DNA of 64,000 bases from Rhodospirillaceae bacterium (GCA_016712715.1 JADJQM010000001.1:1321001-1385000), one strand, 5' to 3'; positions 16,923 to 25,597 are shown, counted from the first letter of the stretch. Translations and numbers: made by a program. Notes: a model not told the origin generated them from the sequence alone.

Positions 16923-18353
16923 TTACGCGGCGCCGTAGCCGCAGATGCCCTTGATTTCGAGGAAATCATGGATCCCGAAATCGGCATATTCGCGGCCATT
17001 GCCGGACTGCTTGTAGCCGCCGAAGGGCGCAAAGGTATCCCAGGCCGGGTAGTTGATCTTCACCTGGCCTGCGCGCAACTGGCGCGCCACCTTGCGGGCG
17101 TGATTGAGGTCCTTCGACTGCACATAGGCCGCCAGACCATAGACCGTGTCATTGGCGATCTCGACCGCCTGCTCCTCGGTGTCATAGGACATGATGGCGA
17201 TGACCGGACCGAAGATCTCCTCGCGGGCGATCGTCATGTCGGGCGTCACATGGCCGAACACGGTCGGGCGCACATAGTAGCCGCGGTTGAGTCCTTCCGG
17301 CCGGCCGGTGCCGCCGGCGACCAGCTTGGCGCCTTCCTTGATGCCGGTTTCGATGAGGCCCTGGATCTTGTTGAACTGCGCCTCGCTCACCACCGGTCCC
17401 AGCACCGTGTCGGCGGATTTCGGATCGCCGACCTTATGCGCATCCGCCGCCTTCTTCGCGACCTTCAGCGCCTCGTCATGGCGCGCGGCCGGGACCAGCA
17501 TGCGGGTCGGCGCATTACAGGACTGGCCGCTATTGCCGAAGCAGCCCTGGACGCCCTTGTAGACGGCGGTTTCGAAATCGGCGTCGGGCAGGATGATGTT
17601 GGGCGACTTGCCGCCCAGTTCCTGGCTGACGCGCTTCACCGTATCGGCGGCCGTCTTCGCCACGATGATGCCGGCGCGGGTCGAGCCGGTGAAGGACACC
17701 ATGTCGACATCCTTGTGCGCAGTGATCACCTGGCCGACCGACGGCCCGTCGCCATTGACCAGATTGAAGACACCGGCCGGCACGCCCGCCGCCTGCATCA
17801 CCTCGGCAAAGATGACAGCGTTGATGGGGGCCACTTCACTGGGCTTCAGCACCATGGTGCAGCCCGCGGCGATGGCCGGTGCCACCTTGGCAACGATCTG
17901 ATTGAGCGGCCAGTTCCAGGGTGTGATGAGGCCGACGACGCCGATCCCATCGCGCACCACGCGGGTGTCACCGCGCTGTTCCTCGAACTCGAAATCCTCC
18001 AACGCCTTGATCGTGGTTTCGAGATGGATCTGGCCCGTGGCCGCCTGCGAATCCCGCGCCATGGCGAGCGGAGCCCCCATTTCGGCAGAGACGGCCTGGG
18101 CGATGTCCTCGTAGCGGTTTTTGTATTCGGCGAGGATGCGCTTCAGCAGCGCCACGCGCTCGGCCTTGGTCGTCTGCGAGAATTTTGGAAACGCGGCCTT
18201 GGCGGCGGCCACGGCCTTGTCGACATCGGCAGCGCTGCCCATGGAGATCCTGGTAAACGCCTCCTCGGTCGCCGGGTTGATGACGTCGAGCGTCGCCGGC
18301 TTCACCGGATCGACCCAGCTACCGTTGATAAAGAACTTCAAGTTGTTGGACAT
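16923..18353 (-). CDS. NAD(P)-dependent aldehyde dehydrogenase
   Basis: A 476-residue ALDH-superfamily enzyme. The cofactor and active-site motifs are complete: TPWNWPLNQIVAKVAPAIAA, VLKPSEVAP, FTGSTRAGIIVAKTAADTVK, the general-base Glu in SQELGGKSPNI and the catalytic Cys in GNSGQSCNAPTRM. REEIFGPVIAIMSYDTEEQA and the terminal PFGGYKQSGNGREYADFGIH follow. The substrate is an unknown aldehyde; betaine or aminoaldehydes are possible given the PuuB-like oxidase 0.4 kb away, but that is context only. Confidence 0.92.
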   Translation of the reverse strand: MSNNLKFFINGSWVDPVKPATLDVINPATEEAFTRISMGSAADVDKAVAAAKAAFPKFSQTTKAERVALLKRILAEYKNRYEDIAQAVSAEMGAPLAMARDSQAATGQIHLETTIKALEDFEFEEQRGDTRVVRDGIGVVGLITPWNWPLNQIVAKVAPAIAAGCTMVLKPSEVAPINAVIFAEVMQAAGVPAGVFNLVNGDGPSVGQVITAHKDVDMVSFTGSTRAGIIVAKTAADTVKRVSQELGGKSPNIILPDADFETAVYKGVQGCFGNSGQSCNAPTRMLVPAARHDEALKVAKKAADAHKVGDPKSADTVLGPVVSEAQFNKIQGLIETGIKEGAKLVAGGTGRPEGLNRGYYVRPTVFGHVTPDMTIAREEIFGPVIAIMSYDTEEQAVEIANDTVYGLAAYVQSKDLNHARKVARQLRAGQVKINYPAWDTFAPFGGYKQSGNGREYADFGIHDFLEIKGICGYGAA

Positions 18354-18467
18354 GGGTTTCGGCTCTCTTCAGCTGACCAAGGATGCCGCACAATAGCCAT
18401 TTGGCGGCCGATTTATAGCGCCAAAAAGTCATGGCAGGGACGCCCGCCACGACTGATAATCAGCGTC

Positions 18468-18752
18468 ATGAAGACGTCACTTTCAGACAGCCGGAACCTT
18501 GGCCCCGTTTCGGCCCGTCGGCTTGCCGAGGTCGGTATCGAGAGCGAGGCCGATCTGCGCGCCTTGGGGGCCGTCGCCGCCTATCGCCGCGCCAAGCATG
18601 CCTTTCCAAGGCATGTGTCGCTCAACTTGCTTTATGCCCTCGCCGCAACCCTTGCCGGCATCGATTGGCGCGAGCTGTCGCCGGAGCTCAAAGCGCAGCT
18701 CAAGGCGGAAGCGGAAGCCGGCGGCAAAGGGCGTCCTAGAGCCGGTCCCTGA
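18468..18752 (+). CDS. TfoX C-terminal domain protein
   Basis: A 94-residue protein made only of the helical TfoX/Sxy C-terminal domain: LGPVSARRLAEVGIESEADL, RALGAVAAYRRAKHAFP, SLNLLYALAATLAGIDWREL. The domain contains a helix-hairpin-helix-like fold and occurs alone in many proteobacteria. The competence role of full-length Sxy should not be transferred. Its 3' end overlaps the convergent PuuB-like gene by 17 bp. Confidence 0.83.
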   Translation: MKTSLSDSRNLGPVSARRLAEVGIESEADLRALGAVAAYRRAKHAFPRHVSLNLLYALAATLAGIDWRELSPELKAQLKAEAEAGGKGRPRAGP

Positions 18753-20016
18753 GCGCGTACCACAGCATGGCTGCGACCAGCAGCGGATGGCGCAGCAGCG
18801 TGCCGCCGGGGAAGGTCTGGTGGCGGATGGCGCTGAACACATCGAACCGCTCGGCGCTGCCCGCCACCGCCTCGGCGATGAGCTTGCCGGCCAGACCCGT
18901 CGTGGCGACACCCTGGCCGGAATAGCCATGGGCGAAGAAGATGTTCCCCATGCGCCCGAAATGCGGCAGGCGCGATGCCGTGATGGCGAGCATCCCGCCC
19001 CAGCCATAATCGATGCGCTTCTGCGCGAATTGCGGATAGACGCGGGCGAGATAGGGCTGCACAAAGGCGCCGATATCGGCAGGCGGCCGCGTGTTGTAGC
19101 GCTCGCCGCCACCGAACAGGATGCGTCGGTCGGCGGAGAGGCGCCAATAGCTCACCACGAATTTGGTGTCGCAGACGCAGACGTCATGGGTGATGGCGTC
19201 TTTGGCCTCATTGTCCGACAAGGGTTCCGTGCCGACGATGAAATTGGCGATCGGCATGATCTTGCCGGCGATGCGTGGTTCGAGATCGCCGAGATAGGCA
19301 TTGCACCCCAGCACGACATAGGTCGCCTGCACTTCGCCTTGCGTTGTGATGACCCGGTTGACCTTGCCTTTCTCGATGCGCAGCACATGGCTTTGCTCGT
19401 GGAGACTGGCCCCCGCCGCCATCGCCGCCTGCGCCAAACCTTGCGCATAGTTCAGCGGATGCAGATGCCCGCCGCCCGCGTCGCGCACACCGGCGTGGAA
19501 GATGTCCGACCCAAGCTCGGCGCGCGTCTGCTGCTTGTCGAGGAAACGGGCACCCGTGTAGCCATAGCTGTTCTCGAGGCAGGCGACCTCGTCTTCCATC
19601 CATTTCCGGTCGCCCGGCTTGCTCGCCACATGGAGGGTGCCGGGCTTGAGATCGCAGCTGATCTTGTGCCTGTCCACACGCTCGACAATCAGCTGGCGTG
19701 CTTCCTCGCTCATGTCGAACAGCATCTTTGCGCGTGTCGCACCAAAGGCCGCCAGCAATTCCTCCGGCCCCTTGCGGAGGCCCAGATTGATCTGTCCGCC
19801 ATTGCGGCCCGATGCGCCCCAGCCGATGCGCGCCTGTTCCAGCAGCACCACCTTGTAGCCGCGCTCGGCCAGATGAAGGGCCGCCGACAGGCCGGTGAAG
19901 CCGCCGCCCACCACGCAGACATCGGCGGTCACCAGACCGGACAGCGGCGCCAGCCGCGCAAACGGATTGGCGCTGGCGGCGTAGTAGGAAGACTGCGGAT
20001 GTTCGAACGGCCCCAT
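18736..20016 (-). CDS. PuuB-like FAD amine oxidase (gamma-glutamylputrescine oxidase family)
   Basis: A 426-residue DAO-superfamily flavoenzyme. The FAD motif is VCVVGGGFTGLSAALHLAER, with GWGASGRNGGQINLGLRKGP just after it, then GGGERYNTRPPADIGAF, LPHFGRMGNIFFAHGYSGQG and VATTGLAGKLIAEAVAG. The closest named family is PuuB, which oxidises gamma-glutamylputrescine, but the full Puu set (PuuA, C, D) is not next to it. A GS-like gene at the window's end is 44 kb away. Related enzymes oxidise other secondary amines. Confidence 0.82.
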   Translation of the reverse strand: MGPFEHPQSSYYAASANPFARLAPLSGLVTADVCVVGGGFTGLSAALHLAERGYKVVLLEQARIGWGASGRNGGQINLGLRKGPEELLAAFGATRAKMLFDMSEEARQLIVERVDRHKISCDLKPGTLHVASKPGDRKWMEDEVACLENSYGYTGARFLDKQQTRAELGSDIFHAGVRDAGGGHLHPLNYAQGLAQAAMAAGASLHEQSHVLRIEKGKVNRVITTQGEVQATYVVLGCNAYLGDLEPRIAGKIMPIANFIVGTEPLSDNEAKDAITHDVCVCDTKFVVSYWRLSADRRILFGGGERYNTRPPADIGAFVQPYLARVYPQFAQKRIDYGWGGMLAITASRLPHFGRMGNIFFAHGYSGQGVATTGLAGKLIAEAVAGSAERFDVFSAIRHQTFPGGTLLRHPLLVAAMLWYALRDRL

Positions 20017-20044
20017 GATGTCCCCGGCTGGTCTCGGATGGGCT

Positions 20045-20626
20045 CTATGTAGCCTCTTTGGCCGCGTCGATCATGCGTAAAATGCGGTGCAGCGCACAAT
20101 CGCCGATCCCCAGATCATCGAGATGGAGCACCGTATTGCGCAGATATTCGATGTTCGGCCCGGCGATGCCGACCGCATCGCGGATCTTCGCCACGACCTC
20201 TTCAGCCGAAAGCTTGCCGGCATATTGCGGATGCTTGCGGTCGGCAATGAAAGACAGCGCTGTCAGGTCGCTGCCATCGGTCAGGCGCACCTTGAGGAGC
20301 CGCGGAATATAGACGCCGGTCACCATCTCGCGCTTGTGCAGATAGTCCGCGGTCGCCTCCGCATCCTCCGGCGCCACGCGGTAGATGCGCCCCAGACTTT
20401 GTCCGCCGCGATCGAGACCCAGCACCAGGCCCGGATGCGCGTCGGAGCCGCGATAATAGGTCGAGGTGATGCAGAAGGCGCGGTGATAGCCATAGAGTGT
20501 CGCCGGCTGGATATCGATGAAGGGGAAATCCGGCCGCCACATCAGCGAACCATAGGCAAAGACGCGCAGTTCCTCGCCGGGCTTGGCGCGATAGCGGCGG
20601 CCTTCGATCATTTCGCTTTCGGTCAT
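20045..20626 (-). CDS. ChaC-type gamma-glutamylcyclotransferase
   Basis: A 193-residue enzyme expected to cleave glutathione to 5-oxoproline and Cys-Gly. The substrate-binding loop FAYGSLMWRPDF (YGSL) is near residue 24. RAFCITSTYYRGSDAHPGLV, GLDRGGQSLGRIYRV, the catalytic Glu in YLHKREMVTGVYIPRL and GPNIEYLRNTVLHL follow, all typical of ChaC. Its ATG overlaps the stop of the upstream exporter by four bases (20623-20626), so it is the last gene of a coupled three-gene operon. Confidence 0.88.
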   Translation of the reverse strand: MTESEMIEGRRYRAKPGEELRVFAYGSLMWRPDFPFIDIQPATLYGYHRAFCITSTYYRGSDAHPGLVLGLDRGGQSLGRIYRVAPEDAEATADYLHKREMVTGVYIPRLLKVRLTDGSDLTALSFIADRKHPQYAGKLSAEEVVAKIRDAVGIAGPNIEYLRNTVLHLDDLGIGDCALHRILRMIDAAKEAT

Positions 20627-21531
20627 TTGCGATTCACCAGGGCAACGCCCAGCGCGACGACACCCATGCCGCAGAAGGCCAGCGTGTCCAGACGCTCGTC
20701 GAACATGAAATAGCCGCCGAGGGCCGCGACCGGCGGCGTGAGGTAGAATAGGCTCGCCACTTTCGACGCGGCACCGCGCTGGATCATCCAGGTAAGGAGC
20801 GCGATCGAGATGCCGGACAGCACGATGATGATCCAGCCCATGGCGAGGATGAACTGCGGCTGCCAGTTGATTTCGCCCACGCCGAGATAGAGCATGACCG
20901 GCAGCAGCACGATGGTGCCAGCGGCATATTGGATGGCGGCACCGGCCTTGAGATCCGCATTTGGGCTGAAGCGCTTCTGATAAAGTGTGGCCGCCGTGAT
21001 GCCGGCCAGCTGCACGAAGGCAAAGAACAAGGCCCAGAAATGGCCGGCATCGAACACCAGCTTGTGCCAGATCACCATGGTGAGGCCGACGAAGCCGAGG
21101 GCTGCCCCCAGCCATTGCAGCGGCCGCAGCCGTTCGCCGAGCAGCGGTCCGGCGAGCGCCGCGGTCACGATCGGCTGCAGGCCGGCGATGAGCGCCACCA
21201 TGCCGCTGGGGAGTCCCGCATAGATCGCCGCGTAGCAGCCGCCGAGATAGACCGCCTGCAGCAGGATGCCCGTGACCGCGATGTGGCCGAACTCAGTCAG
21301 CGAGCGCGGCCAGCGCGCGCCGAAGATGAGGCCGATCGCGGCCATCATGGCGCTGGCGATGGCAAAGCGGATGGTGAGGATGGTGAAGGGCGCCGCATAG
21401 GGGATGGCGTATTTCGCCACCATGAAGCCGGTGGCCCAGAGCAGGACGAACACCACGGGCACGCTGCGCAGCAGATTGTTATCGGCGGGTGCGTGGGGCG
21501 GGCGCGTCGCGGGGGCAGCCCCGTCAGCCAT
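20623..21531 (-). CDS. EamA-type DMT superfamily transporter
   Basis: Inner-membrane permease of 302 residues with about ten spans. The first repeat begins VPVVFVLLWATGFMVAKYAI and ends GLPSGMVALIAGLQPIVTAA; the second holds LLTWMIQRGAASKVASLFYL and TPPVAALGGYFMFDERL. The ATG at 21531 overlaps the upstream hydrolase gene by eight bases, and its stop overlaps the chaC start. Substrate unknown; placement beside a glutathione-degrading enzyme could mean export or uptake of a gamma-glutamyl or amino-acid product, which is speculation. Confidence 0.85.
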   Translation of the reverse strand: MADGAAPATRPPHAPADNNLLRSVPVVFVLLWATGFMVAKYAIPYAAPFTILTIRFAIASAMMAAIGLIFGARWPRSLTEFGHIAVTGILLQAVYLGGCYAAIYAGLPSGMVALIAGLQPIVTAALAGPLLGERLRPLQWLGAALGFVGLTMVIWHKLVFDAGHFWALFFAFVQLAGITAATLYQKRFSPNADLKAGAAIQYAAGTIVLLPVMLYLGVGEINWQPQFILAMGWIIIVLSGISIALLTWMIQRGAASKVASLFYLTPPVAALGGYFMFDERLDTLAFCGMGVVALGVALVNRK

Positions 21532-22327
21532 GTTCCTGGCCGAGCAGGAAGGCCAGAACGGCTTCCGAGAAGATGTGCGGGAATTCGATATTGCACAGGT
21601 GATAGCCACCCGGCACGACGAAGGACCTGGCGCCCGGAATGGCGGCGGCGATCTTCGCCCCCATCTCCGGCGTTGCGCCCGGATCCTTCTCGCCGGCGAT
21701 GACGAAGGTCGGCGTCTTGATGGTGCAGAGCTTCTCGGCGGTGAGTTGCATCGCCTTGATCGCCTCGCCGCAGCCGGCATAGCCGTCGGCCGGGGTCGCG
21801 GCGATGAGGTCGCGGATCCATTGCGCGGTGAGCGGTGCCTTTTTCTGGAAATCGGCCGACAGCCAGCGCGCCATGGTGCCGTCGATCTGCGTCCGGGTCC
21901 CCTGCTGCTTCACCAGCGCGTTGCGCTCGTCCCAGGCCTTGGCACCCGCATCATCGACCGTGCCCATCAGCGTGCTGGAGAGAACCAGCTTCTCAAGGCG
22001 CGCACCGTGGCGGACGCCCAGCACCTGGCCGATCATGCCGCCGATCGAGAGACCCAGATAGCTGAAGCGTTTGATCCCCAGATGATCGGCGACACCCACC
22101 ACATCGTCGGCCAACTTGTCGAGGCTGTAGGCGCCTGATGGTGCCGCACTCGCCCCATGACCGCGCATGTCGAAGGCCACCACGCGGAAATGGCGCGCGA
22201 AGATCGGCAATTGCAGTCCCCACATCTCGTGGCTGGTCGCCAGCGAGTGATTGAGGATGAGGGCCGGCTTGTCTTCCTGTCCGGCAACCGAGACGTGGAG
22301 CTCGGTCCCGTTGATCTTCGCGCGCAT
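21524..22327 (-). CDS. Alpha/beta hydrolase, 3-oxoadipate enol-lactonase-like
   Basis: A 267-residue alpha/beta hydrolase. It shows NHSLATSHEMWGLQLPIFAR (oxyanion region), FDMRGHGAS, the nucleophile elbow GLSIGGMIGQ (Ser near 94), an acid in VIAGEKDPGATPEM and the catalytic His in PGGYHLCNIE. The layout is that of PcaD in beta-ketoadipate catabolism, but no other pca gene is present, so the substrate stays open. It is the first gene of the operon with the DMT exporter and ChaC, all with overlapping starts and stops. Confidence 0.83.
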   Translation of the reverse strand: MRAKINGTELHVSVAGQEDKPALILNHSLATSHEMWGLQLPIFARHFRVVAFDMRGHGASAAPSGAYSLDKLADDVVGVADHLGIKRFSYLGLSIGGMIGQVLGVRHGARLEKLVLSSTLMGTVDDAGAKAWDERNALVKQQGTRTQIDGTMARWLSADFQKKAPLTAQWIRDLIAATPADGYAGCGEAIKAMQLTAEKLCTIKTPTFVIAGEKDPGATPEMGAKIAAAIPGARSFVVPGGYHLCNIEFPHIFSEAVLAFLLGQEHG

Positions 22328-22344
22328 GATCTTCCGTCGATTAC

Positions 22345-22998
22345 TTAGTCGGCTTTCTGGCCGGCCTTGGTCAATTGTTCCAACTGGCGCTGCAGCGCCT
22401 GCATCTGCGACTTGAGATCGTTGAGGTCCTCGCCGCGCCGTGCCGGGGCAGCTTCCGGCTTCTGCTCAGGTGCCGCACCGCCGGGGCCGGTCGTGCCGCC
22501 GACCTTGAACGGATTCCACATGCTCATCGCCTGCTGGAAGAAGGCCATGTTCTGCTTCGACATCTCTTCCAGCCGGTCGATCGGCAGGACATTGGCGAAG
22601 TTCTCCTTCATGTAGGAGCGGATCTGTTCCTGGTTGGCGCCGAAGCTTTCCATGCTCTTCTCGAGATAGCCCGGCACCAGGAACTGGAGATTGTCGCCAT
22701 AGAGGCTGATCAACTGGCGCAGGAAATTGATGGGCAGCATGTTCTGCCCCTTCGATTCCTCTTCGACGATGATCTGGGTCAGCACCGAGCGGGTGATGTC
22801 CTCGCCCGACTTCGCGTCCTCGACCGTGAAGTCGAGGCCTTCCCGCACCATCTGGGCGAGATAGTCGAGGGTCACATAGGAACTGGTGGCCGTGTTGTAG
22901 AGACGGCGATTGGCGTATTTCTTGATGCGGACCGGTGCCGATTTCTCACCGGCTTTCGCTTGGTCGCCCTTGTTCTGGTCACCTGGCAAAGCCATCAT
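22345..22998 (-). CDS. phaR: PHA synthesis repressor PhaR
   Basis: A 217-residue DNA-binding sensor of polyhydroxyalkanoate granules. The N-terminal DNA-binding domain reads IKKYANRRLYNTATSSYVTL...LDFTVEDAKSGEDITRSVLT. The PHB-accumulation regulatory domain follows (LPINFLRQLISLYGDNLQFL...VPGYLEKSM). The C-terminus is charged and predicted coiled-coil (DLKSQMQALQRQLEQLTKAG). Two adjacent ATGs (22998, 22995) are equally good starts. It is divergent from the PhaE-like/phaC operon across a spacer containing TGC-rich motifs of the kind PhaR binds. Confidence 0.94.
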   Translation of the reverse strand: MMALPGDQNKGDQAKAGEKSAPVRIKKYANRRLYNTATSSYVTLDYLAQMVREGLDFTVEDAKSGEDITRSVLTQIIVEEESKGQNMLPINFLRQLISLYGDNLQFLVPGYLEKSMESFGANQEQIRSYMKENFANVLPIDRLEEMSKQNMAFFQQAMSMWNPFKVGGTTGPGGAAPEQKPEAAPARRGEDLNDLKSQMQALQRQLEQLTKAGQKAD

Positions 22999-23040
22999 TC
23001 ACTCCCCTGCGGTCAGATTCTTCTATCGCCTTGTTTTTGC

Positions 23041-23136
23041 GCGTTGCAGCAATTGTAACGGAAACAATTCCCGGCGCCTGTGTGCAGCATAGCACTAGTT
23101 CGGGGTCATATGGCAATGCGGTCGCTGCAACGCAAA
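23041..23136. promoter_or_regulatory. TGC-rich candidate PhaR sites between phaR and the phaC operon
   Basis: Three TGC/GCA-rich dyads stand out in the 215-bp divergent spacer: TTGCAGCAA at 23044-23052, TGTGCAGCATAGCA at 23081-23094 and CGCTGCAACGCA at 23123-23134. PhaR of Paracoccus and relatives is known to bind TGC-rich sequences. These would allow repression of the storage genes and autoregulation. Confidence 0.4.
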
Positions 23137-23213
23137 CACCCCAATTTCAGGCCCTTAGCACAAGCAACATAGGCCGGGTTTGCAGGTGGTCTCCGAGCCG
23201 CTATAGTTGCTAA

Positions 23214-23840
23214 ATGACTGAAACACCGGGAAAGCAGACCGGGAACGCCCCAGGTCATCAACCTACTGGCCATCAAGCTCCGGGGGCAGATGCCCCGGAA
23301 CTCGATGAATTGGCACGGCGCCTCTTGGATCTGTGGCAGGACCAGCTGGCGGCGGTGGCCGCCAATCCGGACCTTGCCACCCAGGCGGCCCGGCTGATGG
23401 CGGCGATGCCGCTGCCCGGCATGTGGCTGAGCCAGCTCGGGCAGATGGGCGGGGCCACCGCCACCCCCGGCAATGGCAGCGCCGCCGACATGACCAAGCT
23501 CTGGGCGAAGATGGCCCAGGACTGGATGGCGCAGGATTGGTTTAAAGGAGTCCAGAGTGGCAGATCCGGAGAGCCAGCCAAATCCACCGCCGCGTCCCCA
23601 CCGGCTGGGGCCACGCCCGCTGCCGCAGCATCTGGGCCTGGCGGCGGCGACCTGGTCGAACTCAGCCGCCGCCTTGCCGGCATTGAGCAGCGCCTTGGCG
23701 AACTCACTCGGCAATCCACAAAACCCAAGCCAGCCAGAACCAAGCCCACATCAGCAGCATCTGCAAAAAAGCCTCGCCGAGCTCGGACCACGGATAAGCC
23801 AGGCGGAACCAGCGGCGCTGATGGCGGCACTGCAGGTTGA
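23214..23840 (+). CDS. PhaE/PhaM-like partner of PHA synthase with a basic Ala/Lys/Pro tail
   Basis: A 208-residue protein immediately before phaC. Residues 25-110 are amphipathic with Trp/Met-rich segments (MWLSQLGQMGG, KLWAKMAQDWMAQDWF). A Pro/Ala linker follows, then a short coiled coil (LVELSRRLAGIEQRLGELTR) of the kind ending class III PhaE subunits. Residues 170-208 are rich in Lys, Pro, Ala and Arg (KPKPARTKPTSAASAKKPRR), like the DNA-binding tails of PhaF and PhaM. It is much shorter than classical PhaE (about 350). Position and coiled coil support a synthase subunit or activator; homology is not certain. It overlaps phaC by 20 bp. Confidence 0.6.
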   Translation: MTETPGKQTGNAPGHQPTGHQAPGADAPELDELARRLLDLWQDQLAAVAANPDLATQAARLMAAMPLPGMWLSQLGQMGGATATPGNGSAADMTKLWAKMAQDWMAQDWFKGVQSGRSGEPAKSTAASPPAGATPAAAASGPGGGDLVELSRRLAGIEQRLGELTRQSTKPKPARTKPTSAASAKKPRRARTTDKPGGTSGADGGTAG

Positions 23841-24864
23841 AGGGCGCAGGCGTTTCGGCCAGTTGCTGACCGGCATCGAGGCCTATCGCAAGCATCTCTA
23901 TCAGCGCGACCTCCCCACCGCCCCGGTGCTGTGGGACCAGGGCACCACCAAACTGCGCGACTACCGCACGCAGGCGGAATCCGGCAAATCCTCCACCCGG
24001 CCGCGCGCGCTGGTGATCCCCTCGCTGGTCAATCGCTATTATGTGCTCGACCTCGACCGCGAGGCCTCGTTCCTGCGCTGGCTCGATGCGAACGGCGTCG
24101 ATCCCTTCGTCGTCGATTGGGATGGACCCGGTTATCTCGAGCGCGGCTTTTCGCTCACCGACTATGTTGCCGGGCGTCTCGAGGGGGCGCTTGATGCCGT
24201 GAAGCGCGAGCCGGGTGGGCCGATCTTCCTCATCGGCTATTGCATGGGCGGCAACCTGGCGCTGGGTCTTGCCTTGCGGCGCCAGGCGGAACTGGCTGGC
24301 CTCGTCTGCCTCGCCACACCCTGGGACTTCCATGCCGAGAATCTCCAACATGCGCAGATGATGGGCCAGATCGGGCGCCAGCTCGAACCGGTCCTGCAGA
24401 CCTTGGGCGAATTGCCGGTCGACATGCTGCAGGCCTTCTTCTCCGGCCTCGATCCCTTCCAGGTCCTCAAAAAATTCCAGTATTTCGGCACCCTCGATCA
24501 GCACAGCGACAGCGCGCGGCGCTTCGTGGCGCTCGAGGATTGGCTCAATGACGGGATCAGCCTCTCGGCCCCCGTCGCGCGCGAATGCCTCACCGGCTGG
24601 TATGGCGAGAACACGCCGCAGAACTTGCAGTGGAAAATCGCAGATCAGATCGTCGATCCCGCGAAGCTCGCCCTTCCCGTGCTCAACATCATCCCCAGCG
24701 CCGACCGCATCGTGCCGCCGGAAAGCTCGCGCGCCCTCACCCGGCGTATCAAACAAATCGAGGAAATGGTGCCCAGCGCCGGCCATATCGGCATGATGGT
24801 CGGCCGCAGCGCCGCGCGCGACGTCTGGCAGCCGCTGGCCGCCTGGATGCAGAAGAAAGTGTAG
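23821..24864 (+). CDS. phaC: Poly(3-hydroxyalkanoate) synthase, short class III-like
   Basis: Polymerises (R)-3-hydroxyacyl-CoA to PHA. At 347 residues it has the size of class III PhaC and not class I (about 590). The lipase-like box GYCMGG holds the catalytic Cys near residue 142; Asp near 295 (PSADRIVPPESS) and His near 321 (GHIGMMVG) complete the triad. PSLVNRYYVLDLDREASFLR and VDWDGPGYLERGFSLTDYV are typical synthase motifs. I chose the ATG at 23821 because upstream codons in this frame (from 23557) run inside the preceding gene and are low complexity. Confidence 0.9.
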   Translation: MAALQVEGRRRFGQLLTGIEAYRKHLYQRDLPTAPVLWDQGTTKLRDYRTQAESGKSSTRPRALVIPSLVNRYYVLDLDREASFLRWLDANGVDPFVVDWDGPGYLERGFSLTDYVAGRLEGALDAVKREPGGPIFLIGYCMGGNLALGLALRRQAELAGLVCLATPWDFHAENLQHAQMMGQIGRQLEPVLQTLGELPVDMLQAFFSGLDPFQVLKKFQYFGTLDQHSDSARRFVALEDWLNDGISLSAPVARECLTGWYGENTPQNLQWKIADQIVDPAKLALPVLNIIPSADRIVPPESSRALTRRIKQIEEMVPSAGHIGMMVGRSAARDVWQPLAAWMQKKV

Positions 24865-24903
24865 GGCGGGGCCGCCTTTGTACGCGGCCCCGCCCTTTCA
24901 CCC

Positions 24904-25308
24904 TTAGCCGTTCGGCCCCTTCGAACCACCATTGCCATTGCCCGACGGTTCCTTGCCGCGATCATTGTCGCGACCGCCGCCGCCGCCCTGATCTTCGCGC
25001 GACCAGGTCGGCACGCGCCCCGTCTTCTTGGTGGTGAGTCCGACCGGCACACGGTTTTCCAGCAGGCCACCGCACTGGTCGGTCGTGTATTCCGGGTCTG
25101 CGACCGCGCATTCCGCGGCGAGGTCGTCCACATCCATGCATTCCGTTTCGCCACTGTCATGATCCCAGCAGACGACATCGACATCGTCGTCATAGGCCGA
25201 GGCGGGTTGGCTGAGTGCCACCATCGCGCCAAGCCCCAGGATCGCGGCAAGCATGGCCGCCGCGATGGTCGCTTGGGTGGTCTGTTCGTTCACTACTGAA
25301 GCACGCAT
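24904..25308 (-). CDS. Small secreted protein of unknown function
   Basis: A 134-residue protein with a clear signal peptide (TIAAAMLAAILGLGAMVALS, cleavage after ASA near residue 38). The mature part starts acidic (YDDDVDVV), holds four cysteines (CWDHDSGETEC, AAECAVADPEYTTDQCGG) that could form two disulfides, and ends in a Gly/Asn/Lys-rich tail (GGGGGRDNDRGKEPSGNGNG). The start at 25308 has GGAG eight bases upstream; an ATG at 25323 is less well placed. No family recognised. Confidence 0.6.
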   Translation of the reverse strand: MRASVVNEQTTQATIAAAMLAAILGLGAMVALSQPASAYDDDVDVVCWDHDSGETECMDVDDLAAECAVADPEYTTDQCGGLLENRVPVGLTTKKTGRVPTWSREDQGGGGGRDNDRGKEPSGNGNGGSKGPNG

Positions 25309-25513
25309 TGACTTGCTCCTCATGTGAGACTGGGCGACGGCCCATCCGGTGCGCCGCTCTTCGCTAGGTCAGTCACCTGCCGTGGCGATAAGGTTCAGTT
25401 TCAATGCCGCTATTCGGGGAGGCCCGGAAATGCGCTGAATCAATCAGTTGTTGACGAACATGGAGACGGGAAAATCGCTTTTGTGACGATCGTCACCCGC
25501 GGCGGACATGAAA

Positions 25514-25548
25514 GCGCCCACGCTTCCGGGGGGGGAAAGCGTGGGCGC
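25514..25548 (-). terminator. Strong hairpin after the Q/N-rich gene
   Basis: GCGCCCACGCTT and AAGCGTGGGCGC form a perfect 12-bp stem around a G-rich 11-base loop. On the minus strand it is followed by TTTC, so it could terminate the gene ending at 25598. I see nothing else gene-like between 25324 and 25597. Confidence 0.5.
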
Positions 25549-25597
25549 GTCCGGGGCTGACGCTGCAAGCGAGGACAGCGCCTTGCCAGAAGCGGGC

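Noticed and set aside
16455..18467. Long plus-strand open frame leading into the TfoX-domain gene
   Set aside because: The upstream part is antisense to the aldehyde dehydrogenase; only the segment from the ATG at 18468 has protein-family content.
23557..23820. Frameshift between the PhaE-like gene and phaC
   Set aside because: Both proteins are complete on their own: phaC can start at 23821 with normal class III length, and the first gene stops at 23840. The overlap is a normal coupled arrangement.
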